The translations under genes were made by a program, and so were the position numbers. The notes under the pieces are model-generated. The model was given only the letters and a program-made list of their open reading frames with translations, did no database searches and was not told the origin of the DNA. Shown piece by piece: positions 37,511 to 47,040 of a stretch of DNA of 64,000 nt (position 1 is the stretch's first letter; each line of letters starts with the position of its first letter). The stretch comes from Staphylococcus simulans (GTDB lineage Bacteria > Bacillota > Bacilli > Staphylococcales > Staphylococcaceae). The stretch spans positions 496,001 to 560,000 of the forward strand of contig NZ_MRZJ01000001.1 in NCBI RefSeq assembly GCF_002994445.1. The letters are read 5' to 3'.

Positions 37511-38506
37511 ATGAAAGTCATCAGACAAAAATCTTTTGCATTTGGAATAATCTTCACACTGATCATAGCGCTAATCAGTATGTTATTAGCCCAATTGCCT
37601 CTGTTAGAAAATTTAGGTGCACTGACTATCGCTATCTTATTTGCGATTGTGTACCGTCATTTAAAGGGATATCCGGAAACTGTAAGATCGGGTATTGAGT
37701 TTTCAGCGAAACGCCTATTAAAAGTTGCAATTGTACTCTACGGACTCAAACTCAATATCAATGAAATTATCACACAAGGACGTACCTTATTATTAGTAGA
37801 TATCGGTGTCGTAATATTCAGCATCGGATTTATCGTTTTATTAAACAAATGGATGAAAGGCGATAAACAAATCGGTCTCTTATTAGGCATCGGCACAGGT
37901 ATTTGCGGTGCGGCTGCGATTGCGGCGACATCATCTATTTTAAAATCAAAAGAAAAAGACACTGCTTTAAGTGTCGGAATTATTGCTTTGATCGGAACAC
38001 TGTTTTCATTAGTGTATACCGTCATCAGTTCTGTTTTTCATATCTCACCTGAACTTTATGGTGCTTGGTCAGGCAGCAGTTTGCATGAAATTGCTCATGT
38101 TGTATTAGCTGCTGGATTTGCGGGTGAAGCATCATTAAAAATCGGATTACTCGCTAAATTAGGCAGAGTCTTCTTATTAATACCAGTCAGTTTGATTTTG
38201 CTTTTTATCATGAAATTCAAATCACAAAGCTCAAACGAAAAAGCTGCTATAGAAATTCCTTACTTCTTAGTCGGATTCGTTATTGCCTCTTTAATTAATA
38301 CGTATCTGCCTTTACCAGAAGTATGGATGTCATGCTTAAACTTTATTTCTACATTACTGATTATTATGGCAATGGTCGGCTTAGGCTTAAATGTCGCCCT
38401 CAAAGATATTAAAGACCGTGCAGGCAAACCGCTTATCGCAATTGTGATTGCCTCTCTATTGCTTTCAGTGCTTGTTTTTATCACTTTATCTATGCTCCAC
38501 ATATAA
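37511..38506 (+). CDS. YeiH/UPF0324 family membrane protein (putative permease)
   Basis: 331 residues with about ten membrane segments. Signature stretches are 'PETVRSGIEFSAKRLLKVAIVLYGLKLN' (in pieces, 57-84), 'GIGTGICGAAAIAA' (near 124-137), 'GAWSGSSLHEIAHVVLAAG' (near 185-203) and 'MVGLGLNVALKDI' near the end. The family is a putative sulfate/sulfonate-type exporter or anion permease, but substrates are poorly known. GAGGAGG precedes the ATG at 37511. Confidence 0.87.
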   Translation: MKVIRQKSFAFGIIFTLIIALISMLLAQLPLLENLGALTIAILFAIVYRHLKGYPETVRSGIEFSAKRLLKVAIVLYGLKLNINEIITQGRTLLLVDIGVVIFSIGFIVLLNKWMKGDKQIGLLLGIGTGICGAAAIAATSSILKSKEKDTALSVGIIALIGTLFSLVYTVISSVFHISPELYGAWSGSSLHEIAHVVLAAGFAGEASLKIGLLAKLGRVFLLIPVSLILLFIMKFKSQSSNEKAAIEIPYFLVGFVIASLINTYLPLPEVWMSCLNFISTLLIIMAMVGLGLNVALKDIKDRAGKPLIAIVIASLLLSVLVFITLSMLHI

Positions 38507-38507
38507 A

Positions 38508-38532
38508 AATGGGTTAGACCTTCTAACCCATT
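38508..38532. terminator. Bidirectional intrinsic terminator
   Basis: A 10-bp perfect stem (38508-38517 with 38523-38532) just after yeiH; it would also end a minus-strand transcript of the small peptide gene. Confidence 0.85.
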
Positions 38533-38546
38533 TCATCTGTCTTATT

Positions 38547-38651
38547 TCAATTTGCACTGCGTTTTAACTTTCTGCTTTGTCTTTTTCTTCTTATTGTCTC
38601 CCAATGATTTTGAACAAATTCAATGACAGTAAGAAATAAATCTGTCATCAT
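38547..38651 (-). CDS. Candidate 34-residue peptide, short hydrophobic N-terminus and very basic C-terminus
   Basis: A short frame in the yeiH-rny gap: MMTDLFLTVIEFVQNH, then a tail with about nine Lys/Arg in the last 14 residues. AGAGGTGATT lies immediately upstream; of two consecutive ATG codons, the second (38648) has the better spacing. The frame ends just before the yeiH terminator, which would also terminate it. The shape (under 40 residues, one hydrophobic/amphipathic helix, cationic tail) recalls type I toxin or membrane-active peptides, and the start 'DLFLTVI' recalls Fst-type toxins, but the Fst 'AP' motif is missing. The identity is uncertain. Confidence 0.45.
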   Translation of the reverse strand: MMTDLFLTVIEFVQNHWETIRRKRQSRKLKRSAN

Positions 38652-38731
38652 AATCACCTCTGGTTATTTGACTGATTTTTTCTTACTATTAGATTACCCT
38701 AAGGTGCTTAGACTATACGTTCAAATAATAT

Positions 38732-38766
38732 AAAAAGACCTTGAACCGTGATAAGTTCAAGATCTT
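38732..38766 (-). terminator. Intrinsic terminator of rny
   Basis: A 12-bp stem with one G-T type mismatch (38766-38755 with 38746-38735) followed by TTTTT on the minus strand, 14 bases after the rny stop. Confidence 0.88.
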
Positions 38767-38779
38767 GTCATTTCAAAAA

Positions 38780-40339
38780 TTATTTTGCATATTCAATTGC
38801 TCTCGTCTCACGAACAACTGTCACTTTGATATGTCCTGGATACTGTAATTCATCTTCAATTTGTTTTTTGATATCTCTTGCTAAGCGATGTGCTTTCAAG
38901 TCATCGATATCATCCGGTGATACAATCACGCGAATTTCTCTTCCGGCTTGAATCGCAAATGCTTTTTCAACACCTTCATAACCTTCAGATAAAGCTTCTA
39001 AGCGTTCTAATCTGCGGATATAATTTTCTAATGTCTCTTTACGTGCACCTGGGCGTGCTGCTGATAAAGCATCTGCCGCAGCGACTAGAATAGAGATAAT
39101 AGATGTTGGTTCTACATCGCCGTGATGGGAATGAATCGCATTAATCACTGTTTCATTCTCATGATATTTCTTCGCAAGTTCTACACCGATTTCTACATGG
39201 CTGCCTTCGACTTCGTGGTCTATGGCTTTACCTACGTCATGCAATAAACCAGCGCGTTTAGCCAATGTTACATCTTCTCCTAATTCAGCTGCCAGCATAC
39301 CAGATAGATGTGCAACTTCAATAGAGTGTTTTAATACATTTTGGCCATAGCTTGTTCTGAATTTCAATCGACCTAATATTTTAACTAAGTCAGGATGCAT
39401 GTTGTGAACGTTGATTTCAAACGTTGCTTGCTCACCAGCATCTCGGATAATATCATCTACTTCTTTACGTGCTTTCTCTACCATGTCTTCAATACGACCC
39501 GGATGAATCCGACCGTCTGAAACAAGGTTGACTAAAGCTGTGCGTGCAATTTCTCGTCGAATAGGATCAAAGCCCGATAAGATTACTGCTTCAGGTGTGT
39601 CATCTATAATTAAGTCGATACCCGTCAATGTTTCTAAAGTTCTAATATTACGGCCTTCACGACCAATAATACGGCCTTTCATTTCATCGTTAGGTAAGTT
39701 AACCACTGATACTGTTGACTCTGAAGTATGTTCAGCTGCTAAGCGCTGAACTGTAGTTGCCAATAATTCTTTTGCGGTTTTATCGACTTTTTCTTTTGCT
39801 TCAATTTCCTTTTCTTTAACAAGTACTGCAATATCTTGTGACAGTTCTTCTTCAACACGTTGAAACTGTTCTTTAATCGCTTCATCGCGTGTGAGACCGG
39901 AGATGCGTTCTAATTCTTGTTCGTGCTTCATTATTATTGATTGAACACTACTCTCTTTTGCATCTACTTGTTGTTGTTTTTCTTCAATTTTCGATTCTTT
40001 TTGCTCTAAAATCTCATCTTTTTTATCTAATAGATCAGACTTACGCTCTAAGTTATCTTCTTTTTGAAGAAGTCGGGCCTCTTGTTTTTGAAGATTTCCA
40101 CGTATTTCTCGAAGTTCATTTTCTGTTTGTTCTTTTAAACGTTGATTTTCTTCTTTAGCCTCTAGTAATCTCTCTTTTTTGAGATTCTCTGCTTCTTTGT
40201 TCGCCTGATTGATTATATCATCTGCAGTTTGTTTGGCTTGCACTTGTTTCTCGTGCAAAACTTTTTGGGCTGCTATATACCCTACAACAACTCCTAGAAT
40301 ACAACCCAGCAAAATGAGTAGGAGGGTTAATAAATTCAC
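38780..40339 (-). CDS. rny: Ribonuclease Y
   Basis: Membrane-anchored endoribonuclease that starts decay of many mRNAs. 519 residues: one N-terminal membrane segment (about 3-25), a long charged coiled coil (30-205), a KH domain ('[15 protein letters not shown]', near 222), and an HD domain with '[17 protein letters not shown]' (near 365). The start is GTG 40339: GGAGG lies 7 bases upstream and the length equals S. aureus RNase Y (519). The frame extends further upstream but its extra residues look unlike the family. Works with the RicA complex and PNPase encoded in this window. Confidence 0.95.
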   Translation of the reverse strand: MNLLTLLLILLGCILGVVVGYIAAQKVLHEKQVQAKQTADDIINQANKEAENLKKERLLEAKEENQRLKEQTENELREIRGNLQKQEARLLQKEDNLERKSDLLDKKDEILEQKESKIEEKQQQVDAKESSVQSIIMKHEQELERISGLTRDEAIKEQFQRVEEELSQDIAVLVKEKEIEAKEKVDKTAKELLATTVQRLAAEHTSESTVSVVNLPNDEMKGRIIGREGRNIRTLETLTGIDLIIDDTPEAVILSGFDPIRREIARTALVNLVSDGRIHPGRIEDMVEKARKEVDDIIRDAGEQATFEINVHNMHPDLVKILGRLKFRTSYGQNVLKHSIEVAHLSGMLAAELGEDVTLAKRAGLLHDVGKAIDHEVEGSHVEIGVELAKKYHENETVINAIHSHHGDVEPTSIISILVAAADALSAARPGARKETLENYIRRLERLEALSEGYEGVEKAFAIQAGREIRVIVSPDDIDDLKAHRLARDIKKQIEDELQYPGHIKVTVVRETRAIEYAK

Positions 40340-40502
40340 ACAAACACCTCCTTTTTCTAGGATTTTGTTTATTTGTATATCGATTACAATATGATTATAT
40401 GAAGAAATATAAGAATCATACATAACAATTGTACTTTTTAAACAGGAGCAGTGTCAAGGCTAATAGTTTACATAACCACCATAATTACACAATGCAAAAA
40501 GA

Positions 40503-40529
40503 AAAACCTGGAAGCTGTTTTCCAGGTTT
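40503..40529 (-). terminator. Intrinsic terminator of recA
   Basis: A 10-bp perfect stem (40529-40520 with 40512-40503) and a T-run on the minus strand, directly after recA. Confidence 0.9.
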
Positions 40530-40538
40530 AAAAATCAT

Positions 40539-41600
40539 CTATTCTTCATCGAATAAAGTTGTATTTGCGTCTTTATCCGCTTCTTTTTCTTCTTTTTCTT
40601 CAACATCTCCATCAAAGATACCTAATTTTTGTCTTAACTTGTGATCGATGTCTTCTTTGACTTCTGGATGTTCTTTCAAGTAGTTCTTAACATTTTCTTT
40701 ACCTTGGCCCATACGGTCGCCGTTGTAAGAGTACCAAGCACCTGATTTATCGACAATATCATGTTCTACACCTAAGTCGATTAATTCGCCTTCTTTAGAG
40801 ATACCTTGACCGTACATGATATCAACTTCAGCCACTCTGAATGGCGGTGCAACTTTGTTTTTAACGACTTTGATTTTAGTACGGTTACCCACAATTTCTT
40901 GGCCTTGCTTCAATTGTTCTGCACGACGAACTTCTAAACGCACTGAACTATAGAATTTCAATGCACGACCACCAGGAGTTGTTTCTGGATTACCGAACAT
41001 AACGCCGACTTTTTCACGGATTTGGTTGATGAAGATTGCTGTACAGTTTGATTTTGAAATGGCACCTGAAAGTTTACGCAATGCTTGAGACATTAAACGC
41101 GCTTGCAAACCAACGTGTGTATCTCCCATTTCACCTTCGATTTCAGCTTTAGGTGTTAACGCAGCAACTGAGTCGACAACAATAATGTCTACTGCACCGC
41201 TTCGTACGAATGCTTCCGCAATCTCTAAACCTTGTTCCCCGTGGTCAGGTTGAGATAAATAAAGGTTGTCGATATCTACACCTAATGCTTCCGCGTATAC
41301 AGGGTCTAATGCGTGCTCAGCATCAATAAATGCCGCTACGCCGCCTTGTTTTTGTACTTCCGCAATTGCATGTAAAGCAACTGTTGTTTTACCAGAACTT
41401 TCTGGCCCGTATATTTCTACAATTCTTCCTTTAGGGTAGCCGCCTACTCCTAATGCATTATCTAGTGTAACTGAACCGCTTGAAACACTTGAAACACGGC
41501 GAGCTTTGTTATCGCCCAATTTCATTACGGCACCTTTACCAAACGATTTCTCCATATTTTTAATGACAGTATCTAGCGCTTTTTGACGTTCATTATCCAA
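40539..41600 (-). CDS. recA: Recombinase RecA
   Basis: 353 residues. The core has Walker A '[12 protein letters not shown]' near 67-78, Walker B '[11 protein letters not shown]', and DNA-binding loop 2 around '[13 protein letters not shown]'; the C-terminus is acidic. I chose TTG 41600: AGGAGG lies 7 bases upstream and the protein then starts [10 protein letters not shown] like other staphylococcal RecA. The frame runs 11 codons further upstream across the ribosome site. Promotes strand exchange and LexA self-cleavage. A LexA-type box lies upstream. Confidence 0.97.
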   Translation of the reverse strand: MDNERQKALDTVIKNMEKSFGKGAVMKLGDNKARRVSSVSSGSVTLDNALGVGGYPKGRIVEIYGPESSGKTTVALHAIAEVQKQGGVAAFIDAEHALDPVYAEALGVDIDNLYLSQPDHGEQGLEIAEAFVRSGAVDIIVVDSVAALTPKAEIEGEMGDTHVGLQARLMSQALRKLSGAISKSNCTAIFINQIREKVGVMFGNPETTPGGRALKFYSSVRLEVRRAEQLKQGQEIVGNRTKIKVVKNKVAPPFRVAEVDIMYGQGISKEGELIDLGVEHDIVDKSGAWYSYNGDRMGQGKENVKNYLKEHPEVKEDIDHKLRQKLGIFDGDVEEKEEKEADKDANTTLFDEE

Positions 41601-41648
41601 TGTCTGGCCTCCTATTCGAGATGTAATCTCCAAATTATCTTAATTAAT

Positions 41649-41699
41649 ACTATACAGTGTTCCGATTTAAATTACAAGGAATAAACGAATATTTGTTCG
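41649..41699 (-). promoter_or_regulatory. recA promoter and LexA box
   Basis: Minus strand TTGTAA (41677-41672), 17 bases, TATAGT (41654-41649). Upstream, CGAACAAATATTCG (41699-41686) matches the Firmicute LexA operator CGAAC-N4-GTTCG with one mismatch. This predicts SOS induction of recA. Confidence 0.8.
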
Positions 41700-41772
41700 C
41701 TTATTTTAACGATAACCTTACATTAGACCGAACACCCGTACCTATATATTTGCATTTATTACTCTTTTACCC

Positions 41773-42915
41773 TTAAGAAAACATATTTATTAATCGAATG
41801 TAGACATAATTCGGCGTTCTATGTTTAATTAATTTTCTTTTTTGGGTCATAGTAAATTCTTCAACTTTAAAGTCATCTTGCGTCAAGACACCAAGATAAA
41901 CCTCATCTTCATGATGCAAGAGTGCAATACCGATATCTGTTTGATAAAGTTCTTTGACTTGCTGTGCACCTGATTTCAATCTTGCTTCGAAAGCTTGATC
42001 AGCATCCACAAATACCGGATCATCAATCAGCATACCTTTTAATTTATCCGTTTCGTCATCTTCTTTTAAATTGGAGTATACTTCGCCTGAAGTCACACCA
42101 TCATAAATCGCAAATGTACCAGGGACTTTTTCTAAAGCTGCTTGTTCTATTGTTATATCATCAGAACCGAAATAATAATTGCCGATACGATTTAATATAG
42201 CTTCTCTGACAGGCGCAATTAATGCTTTGCACTCTGCTTCGCTGTCGCCGCTTGCAGTGACACGTATTTTCACCTCATGCGGTCCTGCCAATGGTGCAAT
42301 CGTCGGATTCGATTGGTTATCGATTAAATCCAGCAATTCTGTCTCGACTCTGGACTCGCCGATACCCGCAAACTTAAGCTGTTCTGAAAATATCGTACCT
42401 TTCTCTTCCATTAACAGCGGCAGTAACTCTTCTTCTGCCATCGGTTCCATTTCTTTAGGCGGTCCAGGCATTAAGACAATGCGTTTGCCGTCTTGTTCAA
42501 CTAACATTCCTGGTGCCATGCCGACTTTGTTCGGTAAGACCGTTGCACCTTCAATTACCAGTGCTTGCTGTTTATTATTTTCACTCATTTCTTGCTTTTG
42601 TTCTTTAAAATATTCTTCAATATACTCTAATGCTGTCGCATCAGTCACAAGTGATTTACCTAAAACTTTCGCAACCGTATGTTTGGTCAAGTCATCTTTT
42701 GTAGGCCCTAAACCGCCTGTCATCACGACGGTATCATTCTCTTCTAATGTTTGGCGCAATAAGCGTTCTAAACGTGCTTCATTATCACCGATTACTGCTT
42801 GTTCCACTACATTCAAACCTACACCGTTAAATAACTGTGATAAGAATTGGGCATTGGTATTGAGTATTTGACCTAATAAGAGTTCCGATCCTACTGCTAC
42901 TATAGAAATTTTCAT
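41773..42915 (-). CDS. cinA: CinA-family protein (competence/damage-inducible)
   Basis: 380 residues. The N-terminal MoCF-like domain (about 1-170) shows 'GSELLLGQILNTNAQFLSQ' at the start, 'VMTGGLGPTKDDLT' near 64-77 and 'MPGPPKEM' near 149. The C-terminal half should be the NMN-deamidase CinA_C domain, but its usual catalytic 'ESCTGG' segment is replaced by 'YDGVTSGEVYS' (about 274-284), so deamidase activity is doubtful. It precedes recA as in many Firmicutes. The domain order and length equal those I recall for S. aureus CinA. Confidence 0.88.
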   Translation of the reverse strand: MKISIVAVGSELLLGQILNTNAQFLSQLFNGVGLNVVEQAVIGDNEARLERLLRQTLEENDTVVMTGGLGPTKDDLTKHTVAKVLGKSLVTDATALEYIEEYFKEQKQEMSENNKQQALVIEGATVLPNKVGMAPGMLVEQDGKRIVLMPGPPKEMEPMAEEELLPLLMEEKGTIFSEQLKFAGIGESRVETELLDLIDNQSNPTIAPLAGPHEVKIRVTASGDSEAECKALIAPVREAILNRIGNYYFGSDDITIEQAALEKVPGTFAIYDGVTSGEVYSNLKEDDETDKLKGMLIDDPVFVDADQAFEARLKSGAQQVKELYQTDIGIALLHHEDEVYLGVLTQDDFKVEEFTMTQKRKLIKHRTPNYVYIRLINMFS

Positions 42916-42966
42916 AAAACTTCCTCCGTTTATATCACGTCATGTTTTCATTTGTTATATACAAAT

Positions 42967-43039
42967 ATAAGGGTGGCACAAACACAGTTATTTGTGAACT
43001 CATATGCACTGAACGTTCAACTGTATTGCACCACCCTAT
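42967..43039. repeat. Long imperfect inverted repeat between pgsA and cinA
   Basis: Two arms of about 22 bases (42967-42989 and 43019-43039) pair with only a few mismatches and a one-base bulge. They would form a stem with GGGTGG/CCACCC at its base. No clear T-run follows in the direction of transcription (minus), so this is not a textbook terminator. It fills most of the 134-base gap. Could be a weak terminator, an RNA-stability element or a small interspersed repeat. Confidence 0.6.
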
Positions 43040-43049
43040 ATCATCAATC

Positions 43050-43631
43050 TTATGCTTGTTTTTTAAAGACATCTCGGCCTTTATAGAAGTATTCAATACC
43101 TGAAAGTACAGTAAAGAATACACCGATGTATAATAAAACTTGTCCGATTGGGAAACCAATCCAATTTACTAATGGTTCACCTAATAAAATCCAAACTAAC
43201 GCAACCATTGTAACGGCTGTTTTGATTTTACCAAGCTGTCCTGCAGCACTGACAAAACCTTGTTCAATTTGAAGCAAACGTAAACCTGTTACCGCAAACT
43301 CACGTGCAATAATAATAATTGCTACAACTGAGTTGGTTAAATCTAATTGCACTAAAACAATTAATGCACTGGCAACTAAAAGTTTGTCAGCAAGCGGATC
43401 TAAGAATTTCCCCATATTGGTTACTAAGTTCCATTTTCTTGCTAAGTAACCATCCGCAAAGTCGCTTAATGAAGCCACAATAAAAATAATGCCGCTGATA
43501 AAGAATTCAATGCGAATGGAGTGTCCTCCGATAAATGACATTTTCCCGAAGCCGAAATCGACTAAAGCGAAAAGAATCAATAACGGAATTAAAATTACCC
43601 TGAAGATTGTTATCTGATTGGGCAGATTCAT
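43050..43631 (-). CDS. pgsA: CDP-diacylglycerol--glycerol-3-phosphate 3-phosphatidyltransferase
   Basis: First committed step to phosphatidylglycerol: joins CDP-diacylglycerol and glycerol-3-phosphate. 193 residues and about five membrane segments. The CDP-alcohol phosphotransferase motif DGxxARxxxxxxxxGxxxDxxxD is intact in '[12 protein letters not shown]...[12 protein letters not shown]' (near 59-88). ATG 43631 has GAGG 8 bases upstream; an ATG two codons earlier is too close. It follows the RodZ-like gene. Supplies substrate for the cardiolipin synthase at 1849-3327. Confidence 0.95.
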   Translation of the reverse strand: MNLPNQITIFRVILIPLLILFALVDFGFGKMSFIGGHSIRIEFFISGIIFIVASLSDFADGYLARKWNLVTNMGKFLDPLADKLLVASALIVLVQLDLTNSVVAIIIIAREFAVTGLRLLQIEQGFVSAAGQLGKIKTAVTMVALVWILLGEPLVNWIGFPIGQVLLYIGVFFTVLSGIEYFYKGRDVFKKQA

Positions 43632-43656
43632 AAACATTTCCTCTTTTCTTGCTATA

Positions 43657-44055
43657 TTATATTAAGAATATTGCTGCTACCCATATTGCCAAAGTCGCAA
43701 CAATAAACCCAGACAGCCAAATCACCAGCTGTTTAGAATCACTGCTTTGTGTTTTATAATCCGGCGGATTAGAACTGCTGAATTGTTCAATCGTGTCATC
43801 ATATAAGCTGTCAGTTGAACTAGGCAATTCTTCTTGGTGATTCTTAATCAGAATAGACGCATCAGTATTCACTGCTTTGGCATATTTAGAAATAATCCCT
43901 TCTGCATAATTGGGATTAGTAAGTGCATCAAAATCATTATTTTCAATAAGCGTCAAAGTTTCTCTTTTGACTTTTGTTTTTGATTCCAACTCATTTAATG
44001 TCATACCTAAGCGTTCTCTTTTTCCTTTTAACGTCTGTCCGATTGTACTGCTCAT
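43657..44055 (-). CDS. rodZ: RodZ-like helix-turn-helix membrane protein (YmfM)
   Basis: 132 residues: an HTH_25/Cro-like domain at about 5-68 ('[28 protein letters not shown]' in pieces), a polar linker and one C-terminal membrane segment (about 112-131). RodZ proteins link MreB filaments to the membrane in rods. Staphylococci are cocci without typical MreB rod growth, so the role is unclear. The large external domain of full RodZ is absent. It lies between ymfK and pgsA as in Bacillus (ymfM-pgsA). Confidence 0.85.
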   Translation of the reverse strand: MSSTIGQTLKGKRERLGMTLNELESKTKVKRETLTLIENNDFDALTNPNYAEGIISKYAKAVNTDASILIKNHQEELPSSTDSLYDDTIEQFSSSNPPDYKTQSSDSKQLVIWLSGFIVATLAIWVAAIFLI

Positions 44056-44076
44056 ATGTTTACACTCCTTGAAACA

Positions 44077-44916
44077 TTATTCAAAAAACCCGAATCCTCC
44101 GCCGAAATCACCAAAGTCATTTCCTAAATTCAAGTTATTTTTGCTCTTAACTGTCTGTTGTTTCATATGTTCATATTTAATCTCTTGATCTTCTGTTTCT
44201 CTTAATTCGATAATGTAATCAAAATCATCGAGCTGATAGTCGCAAGATTCCACAAATAAATCCGGATGTTCTACCACCTTGATTGCAGGCAAAGCCATTA
44301 CTTCATCTACTAATTCTCGGTGTTTCGGATCATTTTCTCGTGCAGTTACTGCACCATCAATAATATATACATGTTCCGGTCCGTATTCGCCTTTTAATAA
44401 CGAATTGCGTACAGTTTGTTTAATCAATGTAGAACTGATAAACAACCAGCGCTTGTGCGCACAAACACTGCCTGCCACAATCGATTCGGTTTTGCCGACA
44501 CGCGGCATTCCGCGGATACCGATTAATTTATGACCATCTTCTTTAAAGATTTCTGCCATAAAATCAACCAGCAGACCTAAGTCTTCACGTTCGAATCGGA
44601 ATGTTTTTTTATCATCTGCATCTTGCTTGATATAGCGGCCATGTCTGACAGCTAAGCGATCGCGCAATTCTGGTTTGCGCATTTTGGTAATTGATATTTC
44701 ATCAATTTGATTAGCAATATCTTCAAAACGACGCATTTTATCTAAACTGTCTGCACGAATTAATAAACCGCGGCGATTTTGGTCGACACCATTAATCGTC
44801 ACAATACTAATCCCCATCATACCTAGGAGACTTGAAACATCCCCTAAGAGTCCTGCTCTATTAAATGTAATTTCATACTCTAAATACCATTCAATTTTTC
44901 TTTCTGGTGCTATCAT
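44077..44916 (-). CDS. ymfK: YmfK-family protein (DUF3388)
   Basis: 279 residues. The N-terminal 80 residues resemble an ACT-like regulatory module ('EYEITFNRAGLLGDVSSLLGMMGISI', split, then 'NRRGLLIRADS'). The central part carries 'GIRGMPRVGKTESIVAGSVCA' split around a Walker-like GxxxxGKTE (near 135-150), suggesting nucleotide binding. The C-terminus is glycine/phenylalanine rich. Position matches Bacillus ymfK, between ymfJ/ymfI and ymfM. Function unknown; the nucleotide-binding idea is my inference. Confidence 0.8.
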   Translation of the reverse strand: MIAPERKIEWYLEYEITFNRAGLLGDVSSLLGMMGISIVTINGVDQNRRGLLIRADSLDKMRRFEDIANQIDEISITKMRKPELRDRLAVRHGRYIKQDADDKKTFRFEREDLGLLVDFMAEIFKEDGHKLIGIRGMPRVGKTESIVAGSVCAHKRWLFISSTLIKQTVRNSLLKGEYGPEHVYIIDGAVTARENDPKHRELVDEVMALPAIKVVEHPDLFVESCDYQLDDFDYIIELRETEDQEIKYEHMKQQTVKSKNNLNLGNDFGDFGGGFGFFE

Positions 44917-45048
44917 GTTTTACACGCCCCTTAGTTCAACAACATATAGTATTCATCAGAAACAAGGATATAACATCCGTTCTACATTATGAATGAAAGT
45001 AATTACATTATACATTATCTATGGGGATATGAATACGCATAACAATCA

Positions 45049-45753
45049 CTAAATATACCAGCCGCCGTTTACTTTTTGAACAGTACCTGTCACACTTTGT
45101 GCCTTCTGATTATATAAATAAGCACACGTATAAGCCACTTCTTCAGGTGACACCATTCTATGCTGCGGCAGTTCATCAATGATTGCGGCTAATTCAGACG
45201 GTTCGAATGCATCAGCCATATTGCCGCTGACCATACCGGGCGTGACAGCATTGACCGTAATAGATGTCATCGCAAGCTCTTGACTCAATGCTTTTACAAA
45301 GCCGATTTGTGCCGCTTTCATTGCTGAATACACCGTTTCCATACTTGCACCCGTTTCTCCCCAAATTGATGAAATCAACAGGATACGACCGCTCTCGCTC
45401 GCTCTGAGCTGGTCAAGAAAATAACGTGTTACAAGCATCATATTCTTAACATTCAAGCGATAACAAGTATCTATGTGGTCAGGTGACATATCTTGAAACA
45501 TACCATATAAACTTTGTCCTGCCGCATAAATCAAAATATCTAAATTGTGTATGAAAGAGAAATGCGCCTCGATGTCTATCTCAGAAGCTAAATCCGCCTG
45601 TACAAAAGAGACATTTTCATTTTGATACTGCTGCTTAAGTTCCATTATAGATGCCTTGTTATAATGCACAATGACTTCATGGCCATCATCCAGCAATTGA
45701 CGGACAATCGCTGAACCGATGGAACCAGAACCGCCTAAAACCAATGCTTTCAT
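45049..45753 (-). CDS. ymfI: Short-chain dehydrogenase (YmfI family)
   Basis: 234-residue SDR. NAD(P)-binding 'VLGGSGSIGSAI' at the start, 'AAGQS' near 84, catalytic Ser in 'LLISSIWGE' and 'YSAMK' (Tyr and Lys) near 148. Often annotated 3-oxoacyl-ACP reductase, but FabG proper is encoded with other fatty-acid genes; the true substrate is unknown. It abuts the M16 protease genes, as in Bacillus ymfF-ymfH-ymfI. Confidence 0.88.
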   Translation of the reverse strand: MKALVLGGSGSIGSAIVRQLLDDGHEVIVHYNKASIMELKQQYQNENVSFVQADLASEIDIEAHFSFIHNLDILIYAAGQSLYGMFQDMSPDHIDTCYRLNVKNMMLVTRYFLDQLRASESGRILLISSIWGETGASMETVYSAMKAAQIGFVKALSQELAMTSITVNAVTPGMVSGNMADAFEPSELAAIIDELPQHRMVSPEEVAYTCAYLYNQKAQSVTGTVQKVNGGWYI

Positions 45754-47040
45754 TTACTTCTTAATCTCCAATCTGCTGTCCGCAATTTGATCGAAATTCA
45801 AGCTGGCTAAAGATGCTTCGTTAATACTATCTAATGTAATGCTGTCAACGATATCTAACATATTAAATAGGCTGACACCTTCAAAATATAATTTAGTATA
45901 TTGATTGGCAATATATTCAGGTGAATTCAAACTAGAAATGAACTCTCCGATAAATTGTTTTTTCAATAACTCAAAAGCTTCTTCATCTGTTAAATGACCT
46001 GCTTTTGTTTTCAGTTCATCCAACAATAAACGTTTTAGCTGACTTGGGTCTGGTGTTGAACTTGTGATGAGCGAGAAACTATAAGATGGTTCCAAGACAA
46101 ATTGGTAACCGAATGTATCATCAATCAAGCCGTCATTCAGCAAGTTTTGATAGAAGTCTGTTTCTTCGCCTAAGACCATTTCAAAGAAGAACGTCATTTC
46201 TAAATCACGTTTCATATACGCTTCTTGAGAGCCTTCTTTTGGAACATTTTTAAAGCCAAGCATCAATCTTGGTATTTGAATGTTCATTTCTTCCACAACC
46301 TTGCTTTGCTGAACAGCTTCAGGCTCAGCTAAATTATCTCTTACGATTTCAGGTTGTGCAGTCAGTTCTCTTTTAGCTTCATGTTCTGTTATCAATGTAT
46401 TAATACTTTCAGGATCTACATTGCCGACCACAAACATGACCATGTTCGAAGGATGGTAGAATGTTTCGTAACATAAATACAAGTCATCTTTAGTGATTTT
46501 ATAAATACTTTCAACACTGCCGGCAATATCCACTTTGACAGGGTGATCTGAATACATCGCACGTAATGTATTGAACATTAGTTTATAACCTGGTTGTTCT
46601 TGATACATCTTGATTTCTTCTGCGATGATTCCTTTTTCTTTTTCTACTGTCGCTTCAGAGAAATAAGGCGTTTCTACCATTTTCATTAAACGTAAAATAT
46701 TGCGTTCGACGTTAGAAGTAGCGCTGAAAAGATAGCTTGTACGGTCAAAACTTGTAAACGCATTAACTTGTGCATTATCTTCTGCGAACTCTGTAAATAA
46801 GTCGCCTTCTTCTTTTTCGAATAACTTATGTTCTAAAAAGTGTGCGACTCCATCTGGAACCGTCACAAATTCATCGCTGCCTAAAGGCTTGAATTTACTG
46901 TCTAATGAACCGAATTGTGTTGTATATGTAACAAAGGTTTTCTGAAAACCCGGCTTCGGAATTATAAATACTTTCAAGCCGTTATCCATTTGCGACTCAT
47001 ATACTGTTTCATCGATTAATTCATAATACTGCTTCTTCAT
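45754..47040 (-). CDS. ymfH: M16-family zinc metalloprotease (YmfH)
   Basis: 428 residues, two-lobed M16 peptidase. The inverted zinc motif HxxEH is intact in 'VAHFLEHKLFE' (near residues 66-76), with the downstream Glu in 'EKGIIAEEIKMYQ'. Likely forms a heterodimer with the motif-less partner encoded just upstream, as in PqqL- or MPP-like pairs. Cytosolic; natural substrate unknown. Overlaps its partner's stop by 4 bases and is followed directly by ymfI. Confidence 0.92.
   Translation of the reverse strand: MKKQYYELIDETVYESQMDNGLKVFIIPKPGFQKTFVTYTTQFGSLDSKFKPLGSDEFVTVPDGVAHFLEHKLFEKEEGDLFTEFAEDNAQVNAFTSFDRTSYLFSATSNVERNILRLMKMVETPYFSEATVEKEKGIIAEEIKMYQEQPGYKLMFNTLRAMYSDHPVKVDIAGSVESIYKITKDDLYLCYETFYHPSNMVMFVVGNVDPESINTLITEHEAKRELTAQPEIVRDNLAEPEAVQQSKVVEEMNIQIPRLMLGFKNVPKEGSQEAYMKRDLEMTFFFEMVLGEETDFYQNLLNDGLIDDTFGYQFVLEPSYSFSLITSSTPDPSQLKRLLLDELKTKAGHLTDEEAFELLKKQFIGEFISSLNSPEYIANQYTKLYFEGVSLFNMLDIVDSITLDSINEASLASLNFDQIADSRLEIKK

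Noticed and set aside
41601..41633. Upstream recA start at 41633
   Set aside because: It would translate through the AGGAGG site and add residues absent from known RecA proteins.
43020..43040. GGGTGG sequence as part of a T-box riboswitch
   Set aside because: The T-box specificity loop, the conserved AGTA/T-box sequences and a regulated aminoacyl or amino-acid gene downstream are all missing.
42935..43159. 74-codon minus-strand frame overlapping the end of pgsA
   Set aside because: It lies out of frame over pgsA and the inverted repeat, with no ribosome site or family likeness.
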